A stretch of DNA of 45,449 nt, taken from the IMG/VR virus record IMGVR_UViG_3300048694_000804, positions 1-45,449 of that record. One strand, written 5' to 3'. The position numbers and the translations under genes were made by a program. The stretch is from a virus. The notes beneath the pieces were generated by a model that was not told where the DNA came from, did no database searches, and saw nothing but the letters and a program-made list of their open reading frames with translations. Shown here in pieces: positions 17,168-28,000 of the stretch. How positions within the stretch are numbered: the stretch's first letter is position 1; the number at the start of each line of letters is the position of its first letter.

Positions 17168-18299
17168 TGTTCTTCAATTCATCAATTTGTTTTTGTTGTT
17201 CTTTAATGGCTTCAATCAACAAAGGAATTAATTTCTCATAGTAAACGGTCTTATAATCCGCACCTTCAACATTATTATTAATTGGTGCATCAGCAATAAT
17301 TTCTGGTAATACCGCCTCAACTTCTTGTGCGGAAACACCAACTTGACGGGAACTATTATTGTAACCTAATTCTTTGGCTTTTTGGTTCTCAACAAAGTAA
17401 TAACCGTTCAAAGATAATACCTTTTCCAAAGCATTAGGAATGGTACCCAAGAAATCTTTCAGTCTTGCGTCCGAATAATAAGCGGTGATATTGTTTGTTG
17501 CAAGAATTTCACCAGCTGTTCCTGATGCGGCAGTACCGACACCCAAAGAGTTAACTTGAAAGTTGGTTGATGAACCGGGAATAGATACAGTTGCAGTTGA
17601 CAAAGACGTTATTCTACCATAAGTATCAACTGTAACTACTGGTATACTTGATGAACCACCATATGTACCAATTGATACACCACTTGCTGGTAATCTAGCG
17701 GCCGCCAATGTTCCGGATGAAATATTGGATGCATTGGTTGTATCTGTGGTTGCTGACGCAGATAATGATACACTACTTATTGATGTTATTCTACCATAAG
17801 CATCAACCGAAAGTGATGGTGCGTTATAATTTCCAGCTACCACACCAGAGGTTGCCAACCTAGCGGCAGCCAACGTTCCGGATGTAATATTACTCGCATT
17901 GGTTGTATCTGTGGTTGCCGAAGTGGCCAATCCGGACACAGCAGTATAAGAAATTGCAACCGAACTGGCACTTACGGAAGTTATTCTACCGTATCCATCA
18001 ACAGTTATTGAAGGAATAGAAGAAGCACTACCATAGGATCCGGCTGTTGCACCAGAGGTCGCCAGTCTTGCGACTGGTAATGTTCCGCTGGTAATATTAG
18101 ATGCGTTGGTTGTATCTGTAGTTGCAGATGTGGCCAATCCAGACACGGCACCAGAAGAAATTGCAACACTTACATTAGTAGCCCCTGTCAATCTTCCTTG
18201 TGCATCAACCGTATATGTTGGAATTACAGAGGCACTACCATAAGTTCCTGGAGTAACCGTTGTATTGGCTAATACCGAAGGTCTAATCTGTGTTGTCAT
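17163..18299 (-). CDS. Short tail fibre with C-terminal S74 intramolecular chaperone (378 aa)
   Basis: The N-terminal two thirds are fibre repeats of the form S.SGT..(A/V)ARL..SG...G.YG..SSIP..TVD.YGRITS, about four copies. The C-terminal 103 residues are a peptidase_S74 intramolecular chaperone: AYYSDARLKDFLGTI with the expected Ser/Lys pair at about Ser276 and Lys281, then QVGVSAQEVEAVLPE, YEKLIPLLIEAIK and a short terminal coiled coil. In S74 proteins this domain trimerises the fibre and then cuts itself off. There is no N-terminal attachment domain, and the ATG overlaps the upstream gene's TGA (ATGA), so it looks like a tandem partial duplication of the C-terminal part of that gene, translated in coupling (AAGGAAAT precedes the ATG). 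It may supply an alternative or second fibre tip. Confidence 0.9.
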   Translation of the reverse strand: MTTQIRPSVLANTTVTPGTYGSASVIPTYTVDAQGRLTGATNVSVAISSGAVSGLATSATTDTTNASNITSGTLPVARLATSGATAGSYGSASSIPSITVDGYGRITSVSASSVAISYTAVSGLATSATTDTTNASNITSGTLAAARLATSGVVAGNYNAPSLSVDAYGRITSISSVSLSASATTDTTNASNISSGTLAAARLPASGVSIGTYGGSSSIPVVTVDTYGRITSLSTATVSIPGSSTNFQVNSLGVGTAASGTAGEILATNNITAYYSDARLKDFLGTIPNALEKVLSLNGYYFVENQKAKELGYNNSSRQVGVSAQEVEAVLPEIIADAPINNNVEGADYKTVYYEKLIPLLIEAIKEQQKQIDELKNK

Positions 18300-21200
18300 T
18301 TATTATTTCCTTTTAGAACTTCTATCTCAGCCTTCAATTCTTTAATGGCCTCAATTAATAGTGGTACTAATTTTTCGTATTGAACAGTCAAATAACCTTG
18401 ACCGATAGGTGCATCTTTAACAACTTCAGGTAAAACATTTTGAACTTGTTGAGCAGAAACACCAACATGTTTCTTGACTTCATAACCCAAGTCTTGTGCA
18501 GTTTGGTTTGGTTCGTAATAGAAACCATTCAATGAAGAAACTTTGTCTAATGCATTTTCAATTGTACCTAGTTTTGTTTTTAGTCTGTCATCAGAGTAGT
18601 ATGCAGTAATTTCATTTGTTGCACGAATTTCACCAGCAGTTCCTGATGCAGCGGTACCAATACCTAGAGAGTTGAAACGAACGTTATTTGTTGTTGCAAC
18701 ACTTTGGTCCATTGAGTATGGCAATCTTGCCGCACCTAATGTTCCTGTTGTGATGTTTGTAGCACTGGTTGTATCTGTTGTAGCAGATGCGGCCAAACCT
18801 GTAATTGAACCTGCTGATATTGTAGGCAATCTAGCTGCGTTTAGTGTTCCACTTGTAATATTTCCTGCATTAGTTGTATCGGTTGTGGCCGATGCGGCCA
18901 ATCCAGAAACAGAACCTGAAGAAATAGAAACATTATATGTTGATACTGATGTTATTCTACCATAAGCATCAACAGTAATAGCAGGAACAGAAGAAGATGT
19001 ACCGTATATTCCTGCTGTTACACCAGAAGTTGATAATCTTGCAGCGTCTAATGTTCCAGATGTAATGTTACTTGCACTGGTTGTATCAGTAGTGGCTGAT
19101 GCAGCCAAACCTGTAATTGAACCGACTGCAAATGTTCCAGTAATTTTTGTATTGGCTAGAGATGTGATCCAAGATGGATTTGAATAACTTCCATTTGTAT
19201 ATACACCATTCGTTACTGTGCCAGCATTACCAGTAACACTAGCTGTCAAACTATTTCCGCCGTTGACAAGGTTTTGAACATATGCGGTTGTAGCAAATGC
19301 AGTATTGCTTGTACCCGCAGCCATAGTTCTACCTGTTACCACACCACCAAAAGATTGTGCTGATGTTGATGCCAAGTTTGCATAATAAGAAGTAACCTTA
19401 CTAGTTAATCCGTCTATTGCCAACTGAATTGTACTTGCTGTTGGATCAATACTGTTATTAATTGTATATGCAATGTTGTTTGCATAGTATGGATTGACAT
19501 AATAACCATCAACTTCAACCAATATGGAATCATTTAACGCTGGTGTTGTTAAGAAAGCAATTGTATTTGAAGAAGAACTTAGTGATAAAGTATATTCACT
19601 TTCAAATTGACGAACACCATTAATATAGGCACGAACTTGTGTAGATGTTTTTGCTGGTGGTACAATGAAAGAGTTACCTGTATAACCAGATTGTCCGTTT
19701 GCTGTGTAACTCAAACGTGTTGAGTTAATTGTTGTACCAGGTACTGCACCTCCACCGCCGCCACCACCGCCTGCGGCCCAATAGAAGTTACCTGGACCAC
19801 CAGTAGTCAACACATATCCTGCGGTTGTTCCTGTTGGCAACAATGCGTTCAATGCACCAGAAGCTGATGTTTGTCCTGTACCACCTTCTGATAAAGCCAA
19901 AGGTGCAGTCAAAGATAGACCACCAAAAGTTGGTGTTCCTGTGGTTCTTAAATCTTGTGATGTGCTGATTGCCAAATTGTTGGCTGATGTGGCAACAATC
20001 GTTAAACCATTATTGCTTGTGAATGAAATTACACCAGATGATGGAGTAATAGAACCGGATGTACCAACAAATGTGTTGGATGATGTGTTTGCTCTTGAAT
20101 AAGATGCGTTCGCTTGTGCAAATGCCGCATTTGCTTGAGTGAATGTAGGTTGTATTTGTGGACCCACATTATTAGCTGCAGCGAAGGCCGCATTGGCTTG
20201 TCTGAACGCACCGTTGGCATATACTCCTGCACTTGTAGCACGTAAACTTACCGCATTTACGGAGTTTGCAGTTGCAACTGATGTGGTGCTTGTACTGGTT
20301 GTAGTATCATTAAAATATTCGTCAGTTAAAATTCTATAATAATTTAAACTATTGACATTCAATATGTCCCAATATAATTGTGGTTCATTCCAACGAATGG
20401 CCGCATTTGCACCTGTTCTATAAACAGACAAATACGAAATTTGATTGTTGTTTTGAGCACTTAATGTTAAGTTGTTTGAATTGTATACTGTTGTTCCGTT
20501 GATTACAAAATCACCACCAACACTTACTTTACCCAAGGTTTGTATGTTATTGAAATAACCAGTGGCAGAATTCGCATTAATTCTGTTTGTGACTGCTAAA
20601 ACTGGTGTTGTTATAGAAGTATTTGCAATAGTATTGCCAACATATTCTGTGCCTGAAACAGACAAGGCATCAGTTACAATATTTGGTGCATTAACTCTTA
20701 CGTTGGCTTGCCATACATCGGCATAACCAGAAGCAGTATTGATTGTGCTGTTTGCTTGTAGTCTAGATACTGATACAGTACCAGAAGAACTCATTGTACC
20801 TGCAACAACATTTGGTGTGGTTACTGATGTATTTGCTACTAAAATTCCTGTTACGATTCCAGTATTAGCTTGAACTAAATTTGTAAACAAAGAACTTGCT
20901 GCACTAATTGAACCTGTTGATACAATATTTGCTGCATTTACTAATGTGTTTGCAGTTACGGTTCCTGTTGTAATGCTAGAGTTGGCTTGAACTGTACTAA
21001 CATATAGAGAATTAATTGCACTAATGGAATCATTAGCTGATATAATCGTTCCAATGACCGAATTATTTGCAACAACATTGTTTGCATACACAGAATTATT
21101 TGCTTGAACCTGTGATGCAGTTACAGTACCAGAAGAACTGATTACACCAGCAACAACGTTGGCTGCATTAACCAATGTATTTGCCGTTAAGGTTGCGGTC

Positions 21201-21835
21201 AAAACACTTGTGTTTGCTTGTAATGTATCTGTGTGTGCAGTAGAAGAAATACTAATTGTGCCTGTATTGACAGTTGTATTTGCTTCCAAATAATTTGTAT
21301 AGGTTACACCAGTAACACTCAATGTTCTGGTGTTTGCATTTGTATTTGCTTGTAATGTATTGGTATAGGTTGTTCTGGTTACACTTAAATTTGAAGTGTT
21401 TACTGATGCGTTGGCTTGGATGGTATTTGTAATTGTATTATATTGTATTGTGGTATTCCCACCAACATACGCACTATTAGATACCTGAATACCGATTCCT
21501 GGACCTTGAACTAGAACCAATCCATTTAAGTTGGCCTGTCCTGTGTGTGTCAAACCTAAAGTTGTGTTGGTGAAGTATACTTGGCCGCCAACAGTCAAGT
21601 TTCTATCCATGGTTGTGGATGAACCTGAACCTTGAACAAGCAATTGTTTCTGAACAACAACACTACCATTGGCAATCAAAGCATTTTGAGTGGTTTCGTT
21701 TAGAAACAATGTGCCAGATGGTTTGGTATAATCTCCTGTAGCCAGAATATTATTCTCACTAATCAAAGCATCTGTCGCAACTAACCAATCACCAAAGGTG
21801 TTTGCGTAATTTAGTGTGGTAACTGTATTTGCCAT
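18296..21835 (-). CDS. Long tail fibre protein with S74 intramolecular chaperone (1179 aa)
   Basis: The N-terminus (TTLNYANTFGDWLVATDALI) is the attachment domain of a long fibre family of aquatic T4-like phages. Residues about 120-430 contain many short degenerate repeats with Q-A-N and N-T-S positions, each recurring every 20-25 residues. A globular segment with AAIRWNEPQLYWDI and heptad stretches (AFRQANAAFAAAN) follow at about 475-600. Next come one GGTGQTSASGALNALL element, a glycine run, a YINGVRQFESEYTLS domain and the same VTVDAYGRITS repeats as its neighbour. The last 99 residues are an S74 chaperone with SDDRLK (about Ser1081 and Lys1086), HVGVSAQQVQNVLPE and a closing coiled coil. 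Self-cleavage after trimerisation is expected. It is the first fibre gene after the DUF4815 and 72-residue genes, a good candidate for the main host-binding fibre. Confidence 0.92.
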   Translation of the reverse strand: MANTVTTLNYANTFGDWLVATDALISENNILATGDYTKPSGTLFLNETTQNALIANGSVVVQKQLLVQGSGSSTTMDRNLTVGGQVYFTNTTLGLTHTGQANLNGLVLVQGPGIGIQVSNSAYVGGNTTIQYNTITNTIQANASVNTSNLSVTRTTYTNTLQANTNANTRTLSVTGVTYTNYLEANTTVNTGTISISSTAHTDTLQANTSVLTATLTANTLVNAANVVAGVISSSGTVTASQVQANNSVYANNVVANNSVIGTIISANDSISAINSLYVSTVQANSSITTGTVTANTLVNAANIVSTGSISAASSLFTNLVQANTGIVTGILVANTSVTTPNVVAGTMSSSGTVSVSRLQANSTINTASGYADVWQANVRVNAPNIVTDALSVSGTEYVGNTIANTSITTPVLAVTNRINANSATGYFNNIQTLGKVSVGGDFVINGTTVYNSNNLTLSAQNNNQISYLSVYRTGANAAIRWNEPQLYWDILNVNSLNYYRILTDEYFNDTTTSTSTTSVATANSVNAVSLRATSAGVYANGAFRQANAAFAAANNVGPQIQPTFTQANAAFAQANASYSRANTSSNTFVGTSGSITPSSGVISFTSNNGLTIVATSANNLAISTSQDLRTTGTPTFGGLSLTAPLALSEGGTGQTSASGALNALLPTGTTAGYVLTTGGPGNFYWAAGGGGGGGGAVPGTTINSTRLSYTANGQSGYTGNSFIVPPAKTSTQVRAYINGVRQFESEYTLSLSSSSNTIAFLTTPALNDSILVEVDGYYVNPYYANNIAYTINNSIDPTASTIQLAIDGLTSKVTSYYANLASTSAQSFGGVVTGRTMAAGTSNTAFATTAYVQNLVNGGNSLTASVTGNAGTVTNGVYTNGSYSNPSWITSLANTKITGTFAVGSITGLAASATTDTTSASNITSGTLDAARLSTSGVTAGIYGTSSSVPAITVDAYGRITSVSTYNVSISSGSVSGLAASATTDTTNAGNITSGTLNAARLPTISAGSITGLAASATTDTTSATNITTGTLGAARLPYSMDQSVATTNNVRFNSLGIGTAASGTAGEIRATNEITAYYSDDRLKTKLGTIENALDKVSSLNGFYYEPNQTAQDLGYEVKKHVGVSAQQVQNVLPEVVKDAPIGQGYLTVQYEKLVPLLIEAIKELKAEIEVLKGNNK

Positions 21836-21836
21836 T

Positions 21837-22055
21837 TTAACCTTTATTCAGTAGTTGGCGCATCATTTCTTTTATTTCCAGAACATCGTTCTTGATGCAA
21901 TCCATTTCTTTCTTTAAGTTATTTATTTCTTGCCTTTGGGACTCGGCATACTTTCGCTTTGATTTATAATCTTCCAACCCAGCAACATCTTTGTTGACCA
22001 GAGCCATAGAGTTTATATCTCTATAAAAAGATGTGCCTTCAATCTTTACTTGCAT
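21837..22055 (-). CDS. Small coiled-coil protein conserved beside the DUF4815 gene (72 aa)
   Basis: The 72-residue protein has two parts: an N-terminal patch VKIEGTSFYRDINSMALVNK and a C-terminal coiled coil from about residue 30 (RQEINNLKKEMDCIKNDVLE, then MMRQLLNKG). I recall the pattern (V)KI.GTSFYRD..SMAL.N.D from small proteins next to baseplate and fibre genes in T4-like phages. It fits exactly between the giant DUF4815 protein and the long fibre, with a single base before the next gene's stop on either side. A role as connector, trimerising adaptor or scaffold between baseplate and long fibre is plausible by position. Function is not established. Confidence 0.85.
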   Translation of the reverse strand: MQVKIEGTSFYRDINSMALVNKDVAGLEDYKSKRKYAESQRQEINNLKKEMDCIKNDVLEIKEMMRQLLNKG

Positions 22056-22056
22056 A

Positions 22057-25000
22057 TTACACCGTTGTGTTTACATTAGATGGAAGAGCAATACAACGCA
22101 TATCAGTTGCAAATGGAACAAATGTCTTATCGGATGTTGTGAAAACAATCTTCAATGCGAACTGACTGAATGTTGTATAGGTCTGGCCATTCGTACTTGT
22201 ATAACTCACATAACCTTGGTCAACACCAGTTGTACCTGGTGCAAATGTATATTCATACAATTCACCACGGGTTTGTGAATATTTAGAATCGGTACTATTG
22301 GTTTTGGTCATTAATTGCCATGAACCATCTTCAAACTTCTGTGTATCGTTTCTGTTTAGAATTTTATAATACACTTGAATGTCGGTGTTTACAGGACGAT
22401 ATGCAGTCAAGAATACGTTCAAGTCACCAGAATCAAATCCTGGATCAAGAACAACTTTCTTGGTAACATAACGTGTTGTTGCGTTGCCACCATTTTTACT
22501 AGTTTCACCCGCAACTGTTGCTGTTGCACCAGAAGCAGCACCACCAGTTACCGATACGGTTACAGTTGGTGTGGTTATATAACCAGAACCTGGTGTTGTA
22601 ACATAGATTGCATCAACTTTTCCTGCAACAACATTGGCCACACCATAAGCCTGTGTACCATTTAGTCCTGTTGGCGCTGAGAATGTTACGACAGTATTTG
22701 TTACATTATAATTTGAACCACCATTCGTAACAGTAATTAGACTATTAGACAACTCACAGTTGTTAATATTCCAGTTGATCGCATAGGTAGTTAAACCTGC
22801 ATCAGAAATAATTGGTGAAACGGCATCATCTGTTGAAGCAATTTGTGCGTTCAATGTAAAAGATGAATTGGTATTTGACATTAATAGACGTTCACCTTGG
22901 CCATCATTCAAGTAGATATCTTCTTGTGTTGGTGTGCCAAATTTACCTGGAATAATATTCTGTGTGCCTGCTAGATTGCCGTTTTGCAATGTGGCAGTAT
23001 AAGAATAAGAAACACCGGTTGTGGTTGGTAAGAAATCAGTTGTTGTAATATTAAATGCATCAACCAATACATCAGTATTTGAAATGGTATCTATTGAACT
23101 GGAAATATTATTTGCATTTAAATAATACTGTACTGATTGTTCAATCAATGTTCTTTGTGGCAACTTCTTAGGCACAACGAAGGTCATGGTTGGATTTGCC
23201 GCAGTATTGAACACACAACGGTCAGCTACAAACATCAATGATGAGTTCTGATCTGCTGTCCATGTCTGTGAGTTTTGTGACAAGAACAATGCACCAACAT
23301 AAGGTGCGCCGCCAATCTTAGTGATTGTTGATGGTATTGGATCAGATGGCAAATTCTTAACTGAAGATGCTAATGCGGTATCACCATTAGATGCAGTCCA
23401 CAAAGTATATTCTTTAGAGTTTGTTTTCAGTATGAATGAATACAATACACCTGGTTGTATGTAAACTGGCGCACTAAAGTTGAACGTTGTTGATGTTGTA
23501 CTATCCAAATACTGTGGTGTACTTGATGATTTAACTTGATTTGGATACAAGGTCACAATAGAATGATCCAATGTTTGACCATTTGGATAACCATTTAATG
23601 TTCCAACAATAGACAATGTAACTGGTGCATTATCAGATGTTGGTTTGGTTGCAAAGAAGAATGTTGCAGAGTTCAAGAACAATCCATTTGGATAGGTTGC
23701 TTTATCAAAGATGAATGTCTGTGCAACTGGATCCCATGGACTATAAGTTGTTGAAATTAAAACATTGTTTTGTTTATTAACTTGTGTAAAGGTATTCTTT
23801 GCGCCGGCTGGAGATGCACCAAAGTCCAAACTTTGTTGTGTTGTTTGTAGACCTTCCGAATAGAATGTGCTTTCTGCATAAGTTGTTGCTGCAGTTGGAT
23901 TACCATTTGAATTATCCACACGCAATACACGTTGACCATTGTGGAATGTATTTTTTGGTAAATTAAATACACCATAGAAGGCACCAATCTCATCAGTATT
24001 GAATGTACCAATAGAATAAATGTCTCCGTTGGCACAACTTACTGTTGAGGACAATACTGCGGTCTGATTTGCACCAAAATAATTTGTAATTGTTGCAGAT
24101 TGACCAACGCCTGTACCAGAATTGATGTAAATTGTATTGCCGGTATAATAGGAGTTAGCTGATGATGCTAATGCAGACAATTTAATTGTTGTGCCAGTTG
24201 TATTTTGAACAATACCACCAAAATGTTTTGTACTTGATAATGTACCACTTGCAGTAGTTGTTTGATAACTGCCATTGGTATCAAAGAAAGCATTTTGCAA
24301 TGTTCCGTTTGTAGTATATGTTGTTGAATATGGATCAGCAGCAACATACAATCTTACAGTTGTGGATGTTTTTTGGTAAACACCAATGACACGGCCTGTT
24401 GATGTAAAGGAACCAGATACGTAATATCCAATAACATCACCTTCATTGAAAGTTCCGGATACACCCGTCAATTCAATAACGTTTGTTTTACGGACATAAC
24501 TATCAACATTTGAACCATCAAAATAAACATCTACTGGAGTATTGAACAACATACTCTTTGCACGAACAACAATTTGTTGTGGACGAATATATGGCAGAAC
24601 AGAAATGTCTGTAATGTATCCGTTGTTCAATGAATATGTGTTGCCAATTTTGTCATATGCACCAAGAATATTTGTTTGTGATGCTGAAGCATATGTGGAT
24701 GTTTGTGTATAACCAATATAACCAAATGGTGAAGGATTGACATTGTGTCCTTCAACATTCTTTGATGTTGTGTGTGTTGTTCCGGGAATTGTTTTCCAAT
24801 CACCTGCAACCAAAGTATTGATGGTGTTGCCAGCTTGGAAAACTTGTAGGTTTGGATCAGTAATCAACAATGCAGGTGCATAATTGGTATCTACCCAGTT
24901 GTCCATGTTTGGTGATAGGTATAGATCACCTTGTTTATTGGAGAATGAGAATGGGTTTACATTGACAGTTCTTGATGCAAACTTTTGTGAGGCTACATTC

Positions 25001-28000
25001 GCTGTTGTATATGGCAATGAGAAATAGTTTACATCACCATCAGAATTGATTGAATAACCTAAAGAAGTTTCGGCTGATGGAGAAATGGCGTTGATGTTAC
25101 GCAACAATGCTGTAGACTTCAATGGGAAGTTTTTAACACTTTGTGTTGCGGTCATCACTCTATCTCTGCGGTTAATTGTTGCAGAGTAATCTGTATTCAA
25201 TGTATCGGCTGTTGAATAAGAACTGAAGTCATCAACAATGATACCATTTTTAAATCTGTTTAGACCATAAGCATCAGAGATTTGTAATGAGGACGCCTTT
25301 TGTTCCAACAAACTTAATGAAGTGTAGTATTCAATGTTGTTGATTCTATTTTCTAGGCTTGCAATGTCTTGCATGGTGAAACGTTTGTGTTTCACCTTTT
25401 CAATTGATAAATCAGCTATAGTTCCTGATGGTGTTTCTGTTGGTAAATAACCAGTATATGGTCTGTGTGTAAGATTTGCAATCACCAATGAACCATCCGG
25501 TTCTGATGGTAATAATGGATTTAAAGAAGGAGCTCCTTGAATGATTTCAAAGCTTCTATCTTTTGATAAAATTAATTTATCTCTACGACCCAAGTAGTAT
25601 GAATAATCTTCAGTAAACAAGGTCAAGTCTACTGGTAACACAACGCCATAATATGATGTTGATGTTGAAGAATAACGATATGTGAAACTTGAATCTGCGT
25701 TCTTACGAGCAGGACGGAAATCAATACAATCACGTAGTGAATATAGTGTTCCGTGTTTGCTAATATAAGTGCCAATACCTGTATATGATTCTGGCAAACT
25801 TGAGCTTGTGTATGATGACAAGCAGAAGTAACCATCACCACCGGTATGTTGGTAATAATCCACAAGAACCAATAGATTTCCTATTGGTTGTGGTGCACCA
25901 GGACGCAAAGTGATTGTTGCGTGGTCATAATGACTATCTCTTTGTCCGTTATCAAATATGTAATTATTAGTTACATCATACACCGAACTAGATAACATGT
26001 TGACTGTTGGTGTGGTGCCAGTAGCTTTTGTATCAATGATTTTGACAATTCTTTTCACATCGGACAGATACAAACTCTGTGCGGAACCAGGTGATACCAA
26101 ACCGGAGTTTTGTATATACACTTGGCCTTTTGAAGTTAGTGCAGTATCATCAACAAAAGTATATGTGTTAACTTGTGTGCCACTAATATTAACTGCTGTT
26201 GTATTTGCAGTAATTAAGTTTTTAAATTTTCTGATGTTACCTGTATTGTCGGCATCTTCAACATAAACTTTTGCAACGATTGTTGCTGTAAATGGAGACA
26301 AATCTGAAGCCGCAAACGTGGCAATTGTTGCATCGTTATTTAATGTAACAGTTCTACCTGCTGTCGTCCAAGGAATAATATCACCATTAACAATTGATGA
26401 GTTTGAACCTTTGTTTATAACAACAATTGAATAATTTTGACGAATTATATCAGCAGACAATACGCTGTTTGGTGTTCCAAAATGTTGGAATATTCCACTC
26501 AAAGAACCTTGGAAGTTAATCTGTGCAGATACAGAACCACCAGAAGATGTGAATGATACATTTCTCCATAATTGTTCTGTTGTATATGATGTATTATTAA
26601 TTGCGGCCACATAAGGTGAACCAACATTAAATAACATTTCTGGAACATCTGGATTTTCAAGAACGGTATCTCCAGTAGAGACACCATTGGTTTTTCCTGC
26701 AATATTAATGTTTGCTGTACCCAATATTGTTCTTGAGCCATCAACAGAAAGAACGGTTTCGGCATCTTTAATACCAAAATTCAATACAAATACTGATGTG
26801 GTATCAGGTGTTGAAGTCCAGGCTTGATTAACTGTTGCAACTTTTGTTACACCATTATAAGATGTAATTGTTCTGAAGTCACCAGCAGATGTACCTTTTG
26901 TGATTTGAATATTAACACCAACATAGGCTGTGTTTGAAGCTGTATATGTGGCTGGTAATGTAATCGTTGTTGCACCACCAGAAACTGCATTTGCAGATAG
27001 TGAAGCCAACTGAATGTCATTTACATAGGCCTTGTATACAAATGTATTGCCTGATGCATCATTTGTGTCATGGTCGTAAACCAAACCACGAATATAACCA
27101 GAACCAATAACTGTTGATGTATATGCGGATGAACTTGAGGTGTTTACATTCGCAACTGTGACACAATGCAGGTCAATTGTTTGTGATGTGGTAACATCAA
27201 AGAAACTACCATTGGCACCACGAACATTGTCAACATAGAAGTAAGAACCAAAATCAATAAAGACTGGACTATTGTTTTGAGATGCAGTTGTTCTTGCACG
27301 GTCAGAAACAATCTCTTGTTGAATCTGGTTTTCTACACGATAACCGTGAACATATGCAAGGCCTTTGCCAACCGACAAGGTATATTTTGCAGAATCTTCG
27401 TTTGTTCTTGGTGTTAATTTGAAATCATTGACGATATAATCACCATTGGTTTCATAATCACGTTTTGCAAAGTAATCATCAATCACATTATATACAGAAC
27501 CATCCACCAAAGGTGTAACTTGGCCATCTGTCACACGAACCAATTCAACAAAGTTTTGGTCATCACCCAACTGAATGGGTCTGGTATCTAATGCCAAAGA
27601 AATAACATAACGATCAGCACCAGGAGCCTGATAGTTGGATGCACCAACGGCTGGATCCAATAACGATGGATCATTAATGTAATCGTAAATTGTTTCTGTG
27701 ATAGTCAAACCAATACGTTTACTTGGTGTGTTGTCATACTTATCTAGAATGATTGTTTTTGGTTGGATTTGAACAAAATTTCCAAGAATATAGAATACAC
27801 CACTGGCTATTGATGCAGTTGAAGAACTACCAGTTGCATTTGAAACTATTGCTTGAACTGCCAAATTTGAATCAACATCATAAATGATATCATTATCTTG
27901 GAAGTGTATACCAGTTTTGTATGTCACAACGATTGTTGGTGGCTCACCTTGACCGGCAGTTCCTGTTGCTGGAGCTACGGCTATGACACGAGCTTTAACT

